A stretch of DNA of 64,000 nucleotides, from contig NW_027437438.1 in the NCBI RefSeq assembly GCF_964204645.1, forward strand, positions 88,001-152,000. The letters are read 5' to 3'. Positions 20,632 to 31,699 of this stretch are shown piece after piece. The DNA is from Tubulanus polymorphus (Eukaryota > Nemertea > Palaeonemertea > Tubulaniformes > Tubulanidae). The first letter of the stretch is position 1. Each line of letters begins with the position of its first letter. The notes beneath the pieces were generated by a model. That model searched no databases. It had not been told where the DNA came from and was given only the letters and a program-made list of their open reading frames with translations. Both the position numbers and the translations under genes were made by a program.

Positions 20632-21960
20632 TCGTCAAATTTCAAATGTCATGGTTGTCGGGACCATTTCCGATCATTAGAAAACTTTGAGCGCCATGAA
20701 AATAAGTGCGAAGCGGTGACACACGAGGGCGTAAAGTACGAGTGTAAGTGCGGCCGAATCAGTGACGGGGCGACACACTTCGACGCCACGCTAGACGTCA
20801 CCATGGCACTTCACAGTGCGTAGTAAAGATCGCGGAGGAAGGGTGGGACCAGCCGCCAGAGATCAGTATTGAGTGCGCAGGAGACAAGAGGAAGGTGGAG
20901 TTAACAGGTGCGGATCGTGAGGAGAAGAGAGGGAAGAAAAAGTTAGAGAGGAAGGTAGAAGGTGCGACGACGGAGATTAAGGAGAAAGAGAAGAGGAAGG
21001 AAGAAGGTGTGACGACACCGATTAAGAAGATAGATGAGAGAAAAAAAGAAGGAGAGACCAAAAGCAAAGAAAGAGGAAAGCGTGGCGAATGAAGAGAGAG
21101 GAGCCGGAGATGGAACAGAATGACTTGACAGCGGCAGACACTACAACCATTGTTGAGGAAATCACCCCTGACGGCACCTCGAACGATGTAGAAGCTGAAG
21201 AAGTCGGCAAACCAGTAGATGTCGCGTCTGTAAAACCCGGGAGAAGTTTGATCGAAAGAACTAGTTACGGAAGAAGGAGAAAACTGATGATAAAGAGGAG
21301 CCTGGAACTTAGCCGTCGCGCGAGAAAGAGACGAGCTGGGAAAAAAGAAGAGGTCGGAAGAGGCGCGCAAGGCAGCAGTAGAACAGCGGAGGAGGGTAGA
21401 AGAGGAGGCAAGAGAGAAGAGAGAGACCGAGAGACCGAAGGAGGCTAGAAGAGAAACGAAGAGAAGAAATACAGAGCTTGGAGAAAGGAACGAGAGAGCC
21501 GGAGAGCGTACCAGCGTACTCGCCATAAATACTCGGCGCGAACTGTCAGACTTGGTGGGGAAACCAAACCCCAACGTACGTGCCGACGGAAATTATCAAG
21601 CAGTTACCAAAGGCCGATGTCTCGGCCCTTATACAGCCGGCGATAATCGAGTTAGACGAGCCGCGGCCGGTGAAAGAGAATAGATGTAACCCGGAATCGA
21701 GAAGGGTGCTTGCACATGTACACCCGACCGTCCATGGCCGCCCGGCTACTTTCCGGGAAGTTCCGGGAGTACCTGTTCGATGCCCCTTCTGTCAAAAGAG
21801 GGCCCGCGCTTCGGGGATCTCCTGGACGCCACCAGCCTGAAGCTCGTCGCAGCCGTTTTCAGAAGTCCACGTCCATCCACTCGAGACCGGGGACATGATT
21901 ATCTTCGGTTTCGACGACGCCCCGATCGACTGCGTTGCGTGCCAGCTGGAGGAACGTTAA
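20632..21960 (+). pseudogene. 3' ORF after gypsy pol: zinc finger, Lys/Glu-rich region, unknown C-terminal domain
   Basis: After a TTATTTTAG acceptor at 20631 comes a finger, FKCHGCRDHFRSLENF with HENKC, then KYECKCGRISDGATHF. Several frame changes lead into a long, highly charged stretch (20895-21480; KRGKKKLERKVEG, then RRARKRRAGKKEEVGRG), likely coiled or disordered, and a C-terminal part with HPTVHGRPATF and finally GDMIIFGFDDAPIDCVACQL, ending in a TAA at 21960. It lies between the gypsy integrase and a promoter-like segment, the place of an extra 3' ORF in some gypsy elements. I do not recognise the protein. It could instead be an unrelated gene. Confidence 0.35.
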
Positions 21961-22168
21961 TTGTCATCCGTTGAAACTGATTGTCGTCCGTTGAAACTAA
22001 TTGTCGTCCGTTGAAACTGATTGTCGTCCGTTGAAACTAATTGTCATCCGTTGAAACTAATTGTCGTCCGTTGAAACTAATTGTCGTCCGTCCGTTGAAA
22101 CGTTGATCGTCCGTCCGTTGAAACTGATTGTCGTGCGTTGAAACTAATTGTCGTCCCTTGAAACTAAA
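21960..22168. repeat. 20-bp minisatellite ATTGTCGTCCGTTGAAACTA
   Basis: About ten units of 20 bases with G/A and A/G variants, starting directly at the stop codon of the preceding ORF. One unit carries an extra TCCG. Confidence 0.92.
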
Positions 22169-22559
22169 ATTTTGGGGCTTATTTTAAATCACCTTTCTCC
22201 TGGATTTCACCGCTCCCTGTTTATTGTGTATATATATGTATCCTGTTTAATGCCTTTTGTTTATCCATATTAATTCGTCGAAACCGCGTAGCATCGTTAT
22301 GAAATGTCCGTTGTAAATAGGTCGATGTTTCGCGTCCAGTTATTCCGGGCCCGCATCTATTCATTTTAACCCTTCTGGTTGAATTGTATTTAATGTGATT
22401 ATTTTGTATACCTTTCGGAGTGCGGGGTTCGAACCCTTCTTAATCTATTTTTTTTCCTAGCACATATTCTTTGCTGATGTATAGCATTTATTTACCGTTT
22501 TTATCATTATTTGTTGTGTTGTTTCTTTCTCGTGTCCGCCGCGACCTCTTTGTAGCCGG

Positions 22560-22840
22560 CGCGCGGTTGCCCGGCTCCGCCCTCATTGTCACTGGAACTC
22601 AGCCAACCTCGAAGTCACGTGGCACGCGTGACCAATCACGCGTGTCCGAGCTTGTTCCAGCCAATGAGAGCGCAGGGGACAATCGCGCTCTATAGAAGGC
22701 GAGCAGCGCGCGAGATTGAACAACAAACCGTTCATTCGGACTGTCCGGGTTACTTCAAGCGCCGCCAGAGTAGAACGCTAAGTCGATATCAGTTACGCTT
22801 TCCAGCTTAAGTAAAAAAAATGTAAGAACCGTCGTCCGCG
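22560..22840 (+). promoter_or_regulatory. Promoter-like segment, possible 3' LTR
   Basis: GC-rich DNA with CCAAT at about 22631 and 22659 and a TATA-like CTATAGAAGG at about 22690, in the usual order and spacing, followed about 25-50 bases later by a CA-rich start region. It follows a gypsy pol and a 3' ORF, so it may be the U3/R of the missing 3' LTR. A perfect tRNA-type B box, GGGGTTCGAACCC, lies upstream at about 22424-22436 without a clear A box. Confidence 0.35.
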
Positions 22841-23006
22841 TGTCCCCGTGTCCACCTCTGGACACCCGGACCGCGTATGCTCGCCTTGTGATAGAACATG
22901 TAAATAGGTTATTTGCCGCCCGGATATTGTCCCCGGGTTCATTGCTTATTGTTGTCCGGCCGCGGTCGACGTTGTCCCCGGCGGACATGGTTGTCCCCGG
23001 AACCCG

Positions 23007-23044
23007 CGGATTCGTTGTCCGGGAGCCTAGTGTAAATAGTTAAG

Positions 23045-23112
<68 letters not shown>

Positions 23113-23149
23113 CTTAACTATTTACACTAGGCTCCCGGACAACGAATCC

Positions 23150-23208
<59 letters not shown>
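23007..23208. repeat. Inverted duplication around (TA)n, followed by a second (TA)n
   Basis: 23007-23048 and 23109-23150 are exact 42-base reverse complements separated by 60 bases of (TA)n; a second (TA)n tract of about 57 bases runs to 23208. The second arm directly precedes the 3' end of the LINE. This can be real snap-back DNA made during insertion, or an assembly artefact at a TA tract. Confidence 0.85.
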
Positions 23209-23209
<1 letters not shown>

Positions 23210-23211
<2 letters not shown>

Positions 23212-25240
23212 CAAACATTGATACATGTATGTGGATTACATAATAAGTTAAGGTTGCCTGAGTATATAAACTTTCTTAAGGAATTTCGAAAGGTTTGAAA
23301 AATCATTGTTATTACGCATTAGAATAGAAAATTTCGCTGTATTTGGGTTGTTCCGGTATCTCGAGTTGATATATTCTAACCTAAGGTTATCATAAAACGG
23401 ACATATCAAAACGATATGATATTCGTCTCCAACTGCATTAATATTACACCGGGAGCATGTGCGGTGAGCATACGGTAATGGGGGTCTCGTCCATCTACCA
23501 GTCTCCACTTTTAAATCATGACTTGAACACCTAAATCTTGCTATAGTAGTTCTAATAAATTTTGACATGTCCAGATATGGCTCATACATGATAGTCATTT
23601 TATAGTCCCGATAGTATAACGCTTTCTTAGACGTAGATATTGCGTTAAACCAATTTTTACAATAAATATCTTTCATACGTTGTTCGACTGAACGGATAAA
23701 CCACAATTCGTTTTCTACCCTCTGATTAATCCAGAATTCCCCATATCCCAGGCTATTCAACAGATCCCTAACTTTTGATGCCCAATTTACTATGTTAAGT
23801 GAACCTTGACACTCGGTGAACATGAAATCATAAACTCTTTTTGCAAATTTTTCAAGTTTTGATTTAGTGATCTTTAGCCAGTATTTCAGTACCTGTAGTC
23901 GCTGGTTAATAAACAGTGGATATTCACCTAATTCCCCATACACAAAAAAGTCCGGTGTGGTCTGTTTTACACCCAGTAGAGATTTATAGAATTTAAGAAC
24001 AATGCGCCCCAATTTCTTCTCTACCTGAAACCCCCATATTTGACATCCATAGTTTAAGACCGGTACAACCATGGCGTTAAAGAACTTGAGTGCTAAGCGT
24101 GTTGCTATGTTTGGGTAGCGTAAAAGATATTTGCGAAATGTGAAATACGCTGCTTTTCCATTATTTGCTAGCGAGTCTATAGTTTGAGTAAATTTTCCAT
24201 TAAAATTTAATACCAAGCCTAGGTATTTGAAATGACTCACACATTCAAGTACTCGACCGTTAATTGTCCATTTATATAACCGAGTTTAAGCAGATTTCCT
24301 AAATATAACTATTTTTGTTTTATCATAATTTATCTTAATATGTTTGGTTTCACAATAGATATAAACATTATCGAGCGCCACTTGAAGAGAGTCAGGAGAA
24401 TCAGCCAGCACTACCGTGTCATCAGCATGTATGAGTAATAATAGTTTCAGAGTTCCCATATCAATTCCCTCATAATTTCCGGATTTCACACAGCTTTCCA
24501 TATCATTGATAAAGAGACTAAAAAGTAAAGGTGATAGACATTCACCCTGTCTGACCTCTGTGTCACAAATGAAATAATCAGAGTAATGGTTTTGATATCT
24601 TACACGTTATTTTGTGGACATATACATAGATTTGATAATACATAATATTTTACCCGAGATCCCACTCACAGAGAGTTGTTGTAGCAATAACGAGCGGTCA
24701 ACCAAATCAAACGCCTTCGAAAAATCAATGAAGGCCGCGTATAGTTTGCAATTCTTGTTTAACAGGTGATTTATAACCGAATTCAATACAAATATTTGGT
24801 CCGTTGTACTATAAGTTGGCCTTAAGCCAGCTTGCGCCTCCGATAGAACAGAGTATGCCTCACACCATGAAGTTAATCTAGTATTCAAAATTATTGAGAA
24901 GAGTTTGCCAAATACCGACAAGATGGTTATGCCCCTGTAATTATTTGCTGAATTGTTTGAACCACCCTTGTGTAGTGGAACAATATAGCCAGTGGTTCAT
25001 GATTCGGGATAGCGACCACTATCTAATATAATATTAAAAAGAATAGTAAGTTGAGTAACAATTGGGTTGCCACCAGCGATAAATACCTCGCCTTTTATAC
25101 CATCTATTCCTGCAGATTTATTTCTTTTTAGCAATTTAAATGCTCTATTAACCTCCTCCAATGTGATTTGCTGATCAAGTATGTGATCAGATACTTCGAT
25201 ATCAACATCCAGTGGAGGGCGATCTTCATACGAGATACTA
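23210..25240 (-). pseudogene. Non-LTR retrotransposon (LINE) reverse transcriptase, 5' truncated
   Basis: One minus-strand frame runs from about 25240 to 23248 with only in-frame stops (about 25005, 24604, 24285). It shows the start of RT (KRNKSAGIDGIKGEVFIAGG, NNYRGITILSVFGKLFSIIL), motif A (AAFIDFSKAFDLVDRSLLLQ), motif B (EVRQGECLSPLLFSLFINDM), motif C as HADD in LLLLIHADDTVVLADS (usual form YADD), motif E (SHFKYLGLVLN) and a C-terminal CxxC-H-C finger (CSRCNINAVGDEYHIVLICP). The 3' end lies at a (TA)n tail. The RT copies its RNA onto nicked chromosomal DNA. The clade is not assigned. Confidence 0.9.
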
Positions 25241-25344
25241 ATAATAATGTATATTTAGAAATTATCGCGAGGTACAACACCGGATTTAATTCGTCTGCAA
25301 AATAAATGTACATACAGTTAATATTTCAAATCGAATCAAATTTC

Positions 25345-27602
25345 GAATCGTAGCGAGCAGAATTTTGAAATAGGGTTTCATAAAAATGTTTCCTACATTT
25401 TTCACGAAAATGAAATCGGGAAAATTTCTATTTTTATCAGCCAATCAGGAAGTTGAGTCTTCCCTGTGATTGGTTTATCTGAAAATATCAGCAGCTGTTC
25501 ACGTGAATTGTCGTGATTTCATTACTGGCGCTTTTGCGCATGACGTCATGTATCAACACGCGACAATACTTCCGCGTTCGCTACGTGTTCGCTGATTGGC
25601 CCATTTACTGGGAAATTCCACAGTAGCCTAATGTGGTTTGTTACAAGCGCTGTGATTGGCCCGACCCGATTCTGGCACGGCTTTAGTTTAGTGGGTTCGA
25701 ATCCCTTGACGGGTGAAGATGATGGATCCTATCAATCTCTATTGAAACAAATAAGTTTCCCGGTTGGGCAGCCGCGGATATCTACCGGAAGTGTTCCGGT
25801 TCGATATTTCGAGGTTTCTTTGAATTTTGGAGTGATATTGAAATCCGGTAAATACCGGCAGTAGATTGTGAAAACCCATTGCATGATATTTGTATTACTT
25901 AATCAACGAGAAGCGTCTGGGCCGCGCCCGGAGTTTTCACGATTCAAGTAGCGTAATAGCCTACTTCTTCGTGTTCGTCCACCTCAATTTTCACTCCGCC
26001 GATCTCTGACACGGCTCTGTCGCCGTCGGCGCTGTGATTGCACTTTCGTACCACCAACATTTTTTATCTTTATATCAGGGAGGTCTGGAGAATAAAAAAG
26101 GCAAAATTTGGATATCACATAGGCCTAATTTGGGGCCTGGTTTCATCGAATAAGTCGACTATGGTCGTTACGTTTCCGTACTAATTACAACCTAAAACAG
26201 TCTGAACAATTTTGTCACAATCAACATTTCGTTTACAGAAATCAGCAAGTGTTCACGTGAACCCGCGGTATCGTCTACTGTTTTACTTCCGGTTTTTTTA
26301 AGATTTAGAATTGTATTTCAAGATCGATTTCTATGAAATCTTTAGTTGATTTGGTGTTTGGGAGGAATTTTTATTTGCTCTATAGAAAATTCATCCTTGA
26401 CAATTGCGCAAAGTTCGCGAAAAAATAGCTTTTCCCAAATCCATCGGGTGTATGACTTTGATATGCCAATTAGCCATGTGCTCGAATAACAAATTCAATC
26501 AAATTTTATTCTGCCAAAAATGTTAAATCCAATTCATTTTTAGCCCACTTGGGACTTTAGTCCCAGCGGGCTATTGCGTTCACTTTTCGTCCGTCGTCCG
26601 TCCGTCCGTAGACGGAATCCAGTTATTTTGGGAAGTTTTAATAATAATAATAATTGTCATTTATCACGCGCAAGTATCCTTTGACAGTTCAAATGCGCTC
26701 TCCGAGAGTTAATGCTATGCTGCATGGAACAAAGTTGTTTTGAGATGGGTCTTGAAGCTATTGAGGTCGAGAGATAACTATCTAGATAGTTCGTGAGAGT
26801 TCCAAAGTTTTGAAGACGCTTCAAGGTAATGTCTTGATATTTGGTTTTAACATGTATCTACCCTAGACACATCTTCAGGCCAAAAACTGGCCCTGTCAGA
26901 TTCAAGATGGCCGACTGGCAGCCATTGTTGTTCGCCAAAATCAGCACTTTGTACACATTTTTGAAGTTTTCGAGGGACATTGAAGACATCAATAACCTTG
27001 ATCATTCGTATATATTTGTATCCCCCAATGGCCCATCGGCATGAGAAATGGGTCTATCGGACTCAAGATGGCCGTCCTGTGACCTTTTTTGTTCCCAAAA
27101 TGTCAATTTTGGCCTGAATTCTGAGTCCTGTAGCTTCCTTATGGTTTGCCATTTTTCATTGCAATTTGTAATGGGTATTCTTTGGAAAGGGATCTTTTAT
27201 ATCCGAGAGGGTATTTTTGACCACGCAATTATGACGCAATTGGCGGCCATCTTGGGGTCATCAGTACTCATTCGTAGGTGGAAAAAAGTTTTTCCACATC
27301 ATATTGATACTTAAGCATATTTTAATATCACAATCAATTGGAAAGTTGTAGCTCATGACATGGTCTATGATCTGGGGGAGTTTCAAGCTCATTGGTTTTT
27401 GTATATGGCCACCAGGGGGCGTTGAACAATACAATAACTTAGTATTTCTATATTACATTCGTTCCTGCTGTCTGTGTTAACACACGCTTGTACTATGTAA
27501 ATGATATTGAGCAGGGAGTGTATATTGATATATATATAACCCACAGATTACATCATTTTTAAAAAGCAAATCTGACAGGCTGGCCATTGTGCCCCTTGGG
27601 GC
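25345..27602 (+). repeat. ~2.25-kb dispersed repeat, copy A
   Basis: Matches copy B (37812-40045) in reverse orientation almost end to end. It starts at GAGCAGAATTTTGAAATAGG and ends at GGCCATTGTGCCCCTTGGGG. Copy A carries a ~170-base segment at about 26527-26695 that copy B lacks, including the terminal hairpin GCCCACTTGGGACTTTAGTC..., while B has one more 154-base unit. A tRNA-type B box (GGGTTCGAATCCC) lies at about 25693-25705. Short ORFs in it are not convincing. The end joins a gypsy gag fragment. Confidence 0.85.
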
Positions 27603-28012
27603 ACTATGCCCGCGATGATAATTGTCCTGCGAAGGGTAAGACTTGTAACAAATGTCAGATGGTAGGACATTTCGGAACTGTGTGCAAAACAGGCAAGAAA
27701 TTTGACAATGCGAAGGGTAGTAGGCCCAAGTCTAAGTGGGGTAAAACTGGAAAGTTTGTGAGAACTGTACGAAACAATGATGAAAGCGACGATGATTATA
27801 CATTTACAGTTAGTGATAACGTAAACAACATCGGTGAAAGCTCGTGTTGCACTGATGTAATTATGGTGTCCGTACCACAGTGTTAGTGGATAGCGGTGCT
27901 ACATGCGTCCCTAGTAGGTCTGCTTTCTCAAGACTGCGGGCCTCTTTTATAGAAAAGATCGGCATTCCTAGAATGCCGACTCTCCCGTTCGACTTTTGGC
28001 AAGGAGCAGCAA
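27587..28012 (+). pseudogene. gag-pro: Fourth Ty3/gypsy copy: gag knuckles and protease
   Basis: Two CCHC-type knuckles, the first missing its leading Cys pair (GHYARDDNCPAKGKTC), the second complete (CNKCQMVGHFGTVC), a Lys-rich linker, an acidic stretch NDESDDDYTFTVSDN, then in another frame the protease box VLVDSGATCVP. The protein is cut at about 28012. The rest of pol is missing until an integrase piece at 29416. Confidence 0.85.
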
Positions 28013-28957
28013 CCTAGCTGTCATGACGGTTTTGGACATGTAGAATTAGCCTTAATGATTCGCTAATCTAAAATTATTTGAGAAACTGATTTGCCAAAGT
28101 AACTTTTCTTTCCAACCCTCCTGTCATGACGCGCTTTGATTTACTCACTCCTTGCTTATCATTGTTGAGAGAGCAGCTATTCTCTACGAGTTACCAACAG
28201 ACATGTACACCAACAGAAACTTTAGAGAGCTAGTATTGATATTTGCCACAATTAAACTTCCATAAAACTTAAGCCATTATAAAGGTCTTGTCCTTAATTA
28301 ACATCCAGGATACTTAATTTAGATATATTTTCAAAACTTAGTTTTCACCTAGATTATGGAACAAACTCATCGTTTCTTTTTCCAATCAACAATAGTAAAC
28401 TTTTGATTCAGAAATACAATGTAATTAACTATCAAATCTAAAATCATTCTATACTCATTATACCAATTTTCATTTATAATTTAACTAATTCTATTATAAT
28501 ACAGGATAAAGCAAAACAACAATGTCTTCCTATACTTCCGGTTCTTCCTTTTATAGAAAGTAGTCGGGAGTATCAAGAAGTAACAGCGAGATCCCTGCAC
28601 AAACCACATTATCAAAGCACCTCATTGTTCCGACCCAACCAATTACAGTTCCGTCTATTCTTAAGTTTAAAAATAATTCTGAATGTTTGCCAGATATCGC
28701 AGCACAAGAACCGAGAAAGAATTATTTTTGCACCTGGCTGATTTATTGTCAGCGCTGATAGATCAAAGCATCAAACAACAACTTGCACAATTTTATACTA
28801 CATCGTTTGTTGTCTGATACCCATAAAGAAACCACCAACACAAACAAAAACCAACATTACAAACATTTTTTAGTTACTACGGAATCTTGCTGCGGATCAG
28901 TAGGTACATTGAACTGGATATTATGTATTCAACTAAAACTGATAAAATATGTAACAG
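28013..28957. other. Stretch without recognised genes
   Basis: AT-rich DNA between the gypsy protease and a hAT-like element. Open frames are short and show no family match. It replaces the missing gypsy RT region, so it may be an unrecognised insertion plus deletion. Confidence 0.6.
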
Positions 28958-29415
28958 CAGGCGCGGATCCAGACTATCGCACATGCAGCACGTGCGGTAG
29001 TCTCAGTTTTCAAATGCCCTTGAAAAATTTATGTTTCGGGAAAAAAGTAAATAAAAGGGCACACAATTTGTGCGCCATAAAAAAATAATTGCTTTTCTGT
29101 ACTAGGCCTAAAGCAAAATGCGAATGAAATAGATTGCCCAAAATCATAAAAGGCAATATAAGGCATTTTTTTACTCAAAAGGGCACTATTCTAAAAGAGA
29201 CATTATTGATGCTCTATAAATTTAATCGAAAAAGGGCAAATTTCGCCAAAAATCTAAAAAAGGCACAAGCAAATTGAATGTGAAGGCAAAGTTAGTGGCG
29301 ATACCAATGAATGGCACTCAAACTCGCTCGCTGGGCATTAATACTGGCCCTTTTCAAAGTTGGTGCCCTTTTTTCACTGTGCGGTAGTCACTGTATGGCC
29401 CTGGATCCGCGCCTG
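28958..29415. mobile_element. hAT-like non-autonomous element, 458 bp
   Basis: Perfect 15-base inverted ends, CAGGCGCGGATCCAG and CTGGATCCGCGCCTG, a hAT-type terminus. A GTGCGGTAGTC motif lies near each end in subterminal position. No 8-base duplication is visible (tgtaacag against aacaggtt), so the flanks were altered or the copy sits at a rearrangement. The interior shares GGCAC-rich segments with the element at 8080-8951. Confidence 0.75.
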
Positions 29416-29735
29416 AACAGGTTAGATAGGATGTTCTCTGTTCAGGGTTATCCAGAGTTTATGAAGGCCAATAATGGTCCTCAGTTTATTTCAGTTGAGT
29501 TTGATAATTATATGTTTAGAAACGGTATTAAACGTAAGGGTACAATTCCTCTGTGGCCTCAAGCGAATGGAGAAGTGGAGCGTCAGAACAGATCGCTTCT
29601 AAAGGCTATGAGAATCGCACACTCCGAGGGTAAAAACTGGCGTGAAGAGATTTATACATTCTTGCTGGCTTATAGGTCAACATCTCATTCAACCACTGGT
29701 CATGTGACGAGCCCAATAAATGATTGCGCATAGAT
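29416..29735 (+). pseudogene. pol: Gypsy integrase core fragment
   Basis: Encodes FSVQGYPEFMKANNGPQF, then GTIPLWPQANGEVERQNRSL and LLAYRSTSHSTTGHV. The catalytic Glu (GEVERQNRS) is present, but the second catalytic Asp, normally in DNGPQF, is Asn here (NNGPQF). It probably belongs to the same element as the gag piece at 27587-28012. Ends in a TAG at about 29731. Confidence 0.88.
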
Positions 29736-30079
29736 TCGGCCTCTCAGCATTTAGCACAGCAGTTCCGAGAAGTGTTAAGACCGATCAGCGCGCGCTAAAA
29801 CCGGTGCTAGTACGATCAATATCTACAGGTATATACGTGTTCAGTATTACACAGCGAGTACCAGTATGTTGATCGAGCGTCGTCGTAGCAACGCGCTATA
29901 CAGCGGCTTGAACTAGCGAGTAACGTTAATTATCTTTTAACCAAATTAGAGCACTTATAACCATCGGAATCAAATATAAACCAAGCTGCACCATCTACAT
30001 CAAGTAGAGAATACCTGTGTGAAATTACAGAATTGTCGGTCCACACAAACAGCTTAAATCGTGTCATAAAGAAACATCC

Positions 30080-30345
30080 ACAGACAGACAGACAGACAGA
30101 CCGACCGACCGACCGACCGACCGACCGACCGACCGACCGACCGACCGACCGACCGACCGACCGACCGACCGACCGACCGACCGACCGACCGACCGACCGA
30201 CCGACCGACCGACCGACCGACCGACCGACCGACCGACCGACCGACCGACCGACCGACCGACCGACCGACCGACCGACCGACCGACCGACCGACCGACCGA
30301 CCGACACGACAGACACGACAGACAGACAGACAGACACGACGACGA
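30080..30345. repeat. (CAGA)n(CCGA)n microsatellite
   Basis: Five CAGA units, then about 50 uninterrupted CCGA units, then mixed CACGACAGA units. All frames on both strands lack stops, giving spurious ORFs of the SVGR and PTDR types. A short inverted repeat (GATGGGTTCGTC / GACGAAACCCATC) follows at 30353-30381, then AATAAA. Confidence 0.97.
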
Positions 30346-31300
30346 TGCCATAGATGGGTTCGTCTGACGACGAAACCCATCAATAAAACTATATTTTGAA
30401 CGGTATTCCTGGAATTTTACAATCCAAGGTCGCAATCAATGTCCGATTAGCAAAGTTGTCTGAGCATGGCTGCGCCATATCCAGAATCAAATTGTTAAAT
30501 CCGATGTAATAAAATATTTTTAATGATGTTGATCTCAGTGCCGACATCACGAATTGATTGAAATAAGAAAAAAAAAATATTTACGAGAATGGACAGTTTG
30601 GTAGTCGGTCGGCCGCATGTGTTTTTGAAAAAAGTAATTTCACCTGAAATTTTGAAAAAGGGTCTGTAGGCAATTAAATTTTATTCTACAAATGAATATT
30701 TGTTACAACGGAATATCGGGATTTCTTTTGGCGTGGCCGTATTGTTATTTGTTTGAGAATTTGTATTTTGAATTCTAATTACGTGAGAATTTGTATCTAT
30801 TACTATTTGTCTGAGAATTTGTATGTTGTTTACTATTTTTCTGGGAATTCGTATCTAGCCTGCAACAGATGTAAAGAGAATCTGCTGCCGTACTTAGTGT
30901 TGTCAGGGCTGCAGATGGAAGGGTGTCTTCTGTTTTCAATTTTTTTGGTGTAAGCATTTGATTTTTCATTATGTGGTCTCTTCTTCCTTTCTTATAAATA
31001 TATGGATTAAACACGTAATATATGGATAAAACCATGTCATTTAAATTCGCTCCATTAGTATAAGTAATAGGCTCAGCCTATGTTTGGTCGAGACCGAGAA
31101 CGAAAAAGTGATCCTGATTTATTACTTGTATTCTTTTCTCGAATATCAGACGTTGTTACGGTCTCTTACAACGAGAAGGAACAAAGGCTATTTCAAAAGA
31201 TACAAAGTTTCTAAGATACTATTTTAGTCCATTTTCAATGACATCTCTAAACTCACCGATTTGAAGTTCTCATTTTCACCATGGATGACGTCAAGTTTTT
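30346..31300. other. Stretch without recognised genes
   Basis: AT-rich. 30750-30860 has three or four imperfect copies of a TGAGAATTTGTAT-type unit of about 38-42 bases. A segment at about 31028-31075 (ACCATGTCATTTAAATTCGC) recurs at 40118-40160 in the same orientation. Confidence 0.6.
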
Positions 31301-31306
31301 CAGCTA

Positions 31307-31624
31307 GTGTCAGACTGGGAAAGAGACATTGTGTTGATTCAGTTGTTGCAGATCGTTGCTGTTGGGCCAGTATGTGTCACTACCTATTTGTGGTATGTTG
31401 GCATGCGGAAGTGCTACGCGTTGATGCTAGCAGTCAATGTCGTTTACATTGAGTCTGAGAAGCACTGCAAATTTGTTAGATCATGGCCCAATACGACGGT
31501 CAGCATATTATTTCTGATTGATTTAGGTTGGTACGGTTTTTCCTGTTATTATAGTTTGGAATTGTGTATTTTAGTCAATCACTGTGACGATGAATCCTTA
31601 ATGAGGATTGAATTCAGTGAATAA
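31307..31624 (+). CDS. Hypothetical membrane-protein-like ORF
   Basis: 105 codons with three hydrophobic stretches (IVLIQLLQIVAVGPVCVTTY; CYALMLAVNVVYI; TVSILFLIDLGWYGFSCYYS) and a polar C terminus ending EFSE. A TTTTTCAG acceptor-like site lies just upstream in reach of an ATG at 31281. No family is recognised and chance is possible in AT-rich DNA. Confidence 0.2.
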   Translation: MSDWERDIVLIQLLQIVAVGPVCVTTYLWYVGMRKCYALMLAVNVVYIESEKHCKFVRSWPNTTVSILFLIDLGWYGFSCYYSLELCILVNHCDDESLMRIEFSE

Positions 31625-31699
31625 ACAAGACAATTCGATACTACGTATCTATGTCCCCCGCGATAGCCAGTATAGAATGAATGACCCCTGAAGACACTG

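Noticed and set aside
20798-21574. 258-codon minus-strand ORF rich in Ser and Leu
   Set aside because: It is the antisense of the Lys/Glu-rich plus-strand region; its composition is the complement artefact of GAA/GAG/AAG runs.
22424-22436. tRNA gene suggested by GGGGTTCGAACCC
   Set aside because: No acceptor stem, A box or cloverleaf could be built around it.
25690-25706. tRNA gene suggested by GGGTTCGAATCCC
   Set aside because: Only the B box is convincing; reported as a SINE-like hint, not as a tRNA.
28783-29088. 101-codon plus-strand ORF
   Set aside because: It runs across the left end of the hAT-like element and has no domain features.
29930-30435. SVGR/PTDR repeat proteins on both strands
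   Set aside because: Translations of a (CCGA)n microsatellite.
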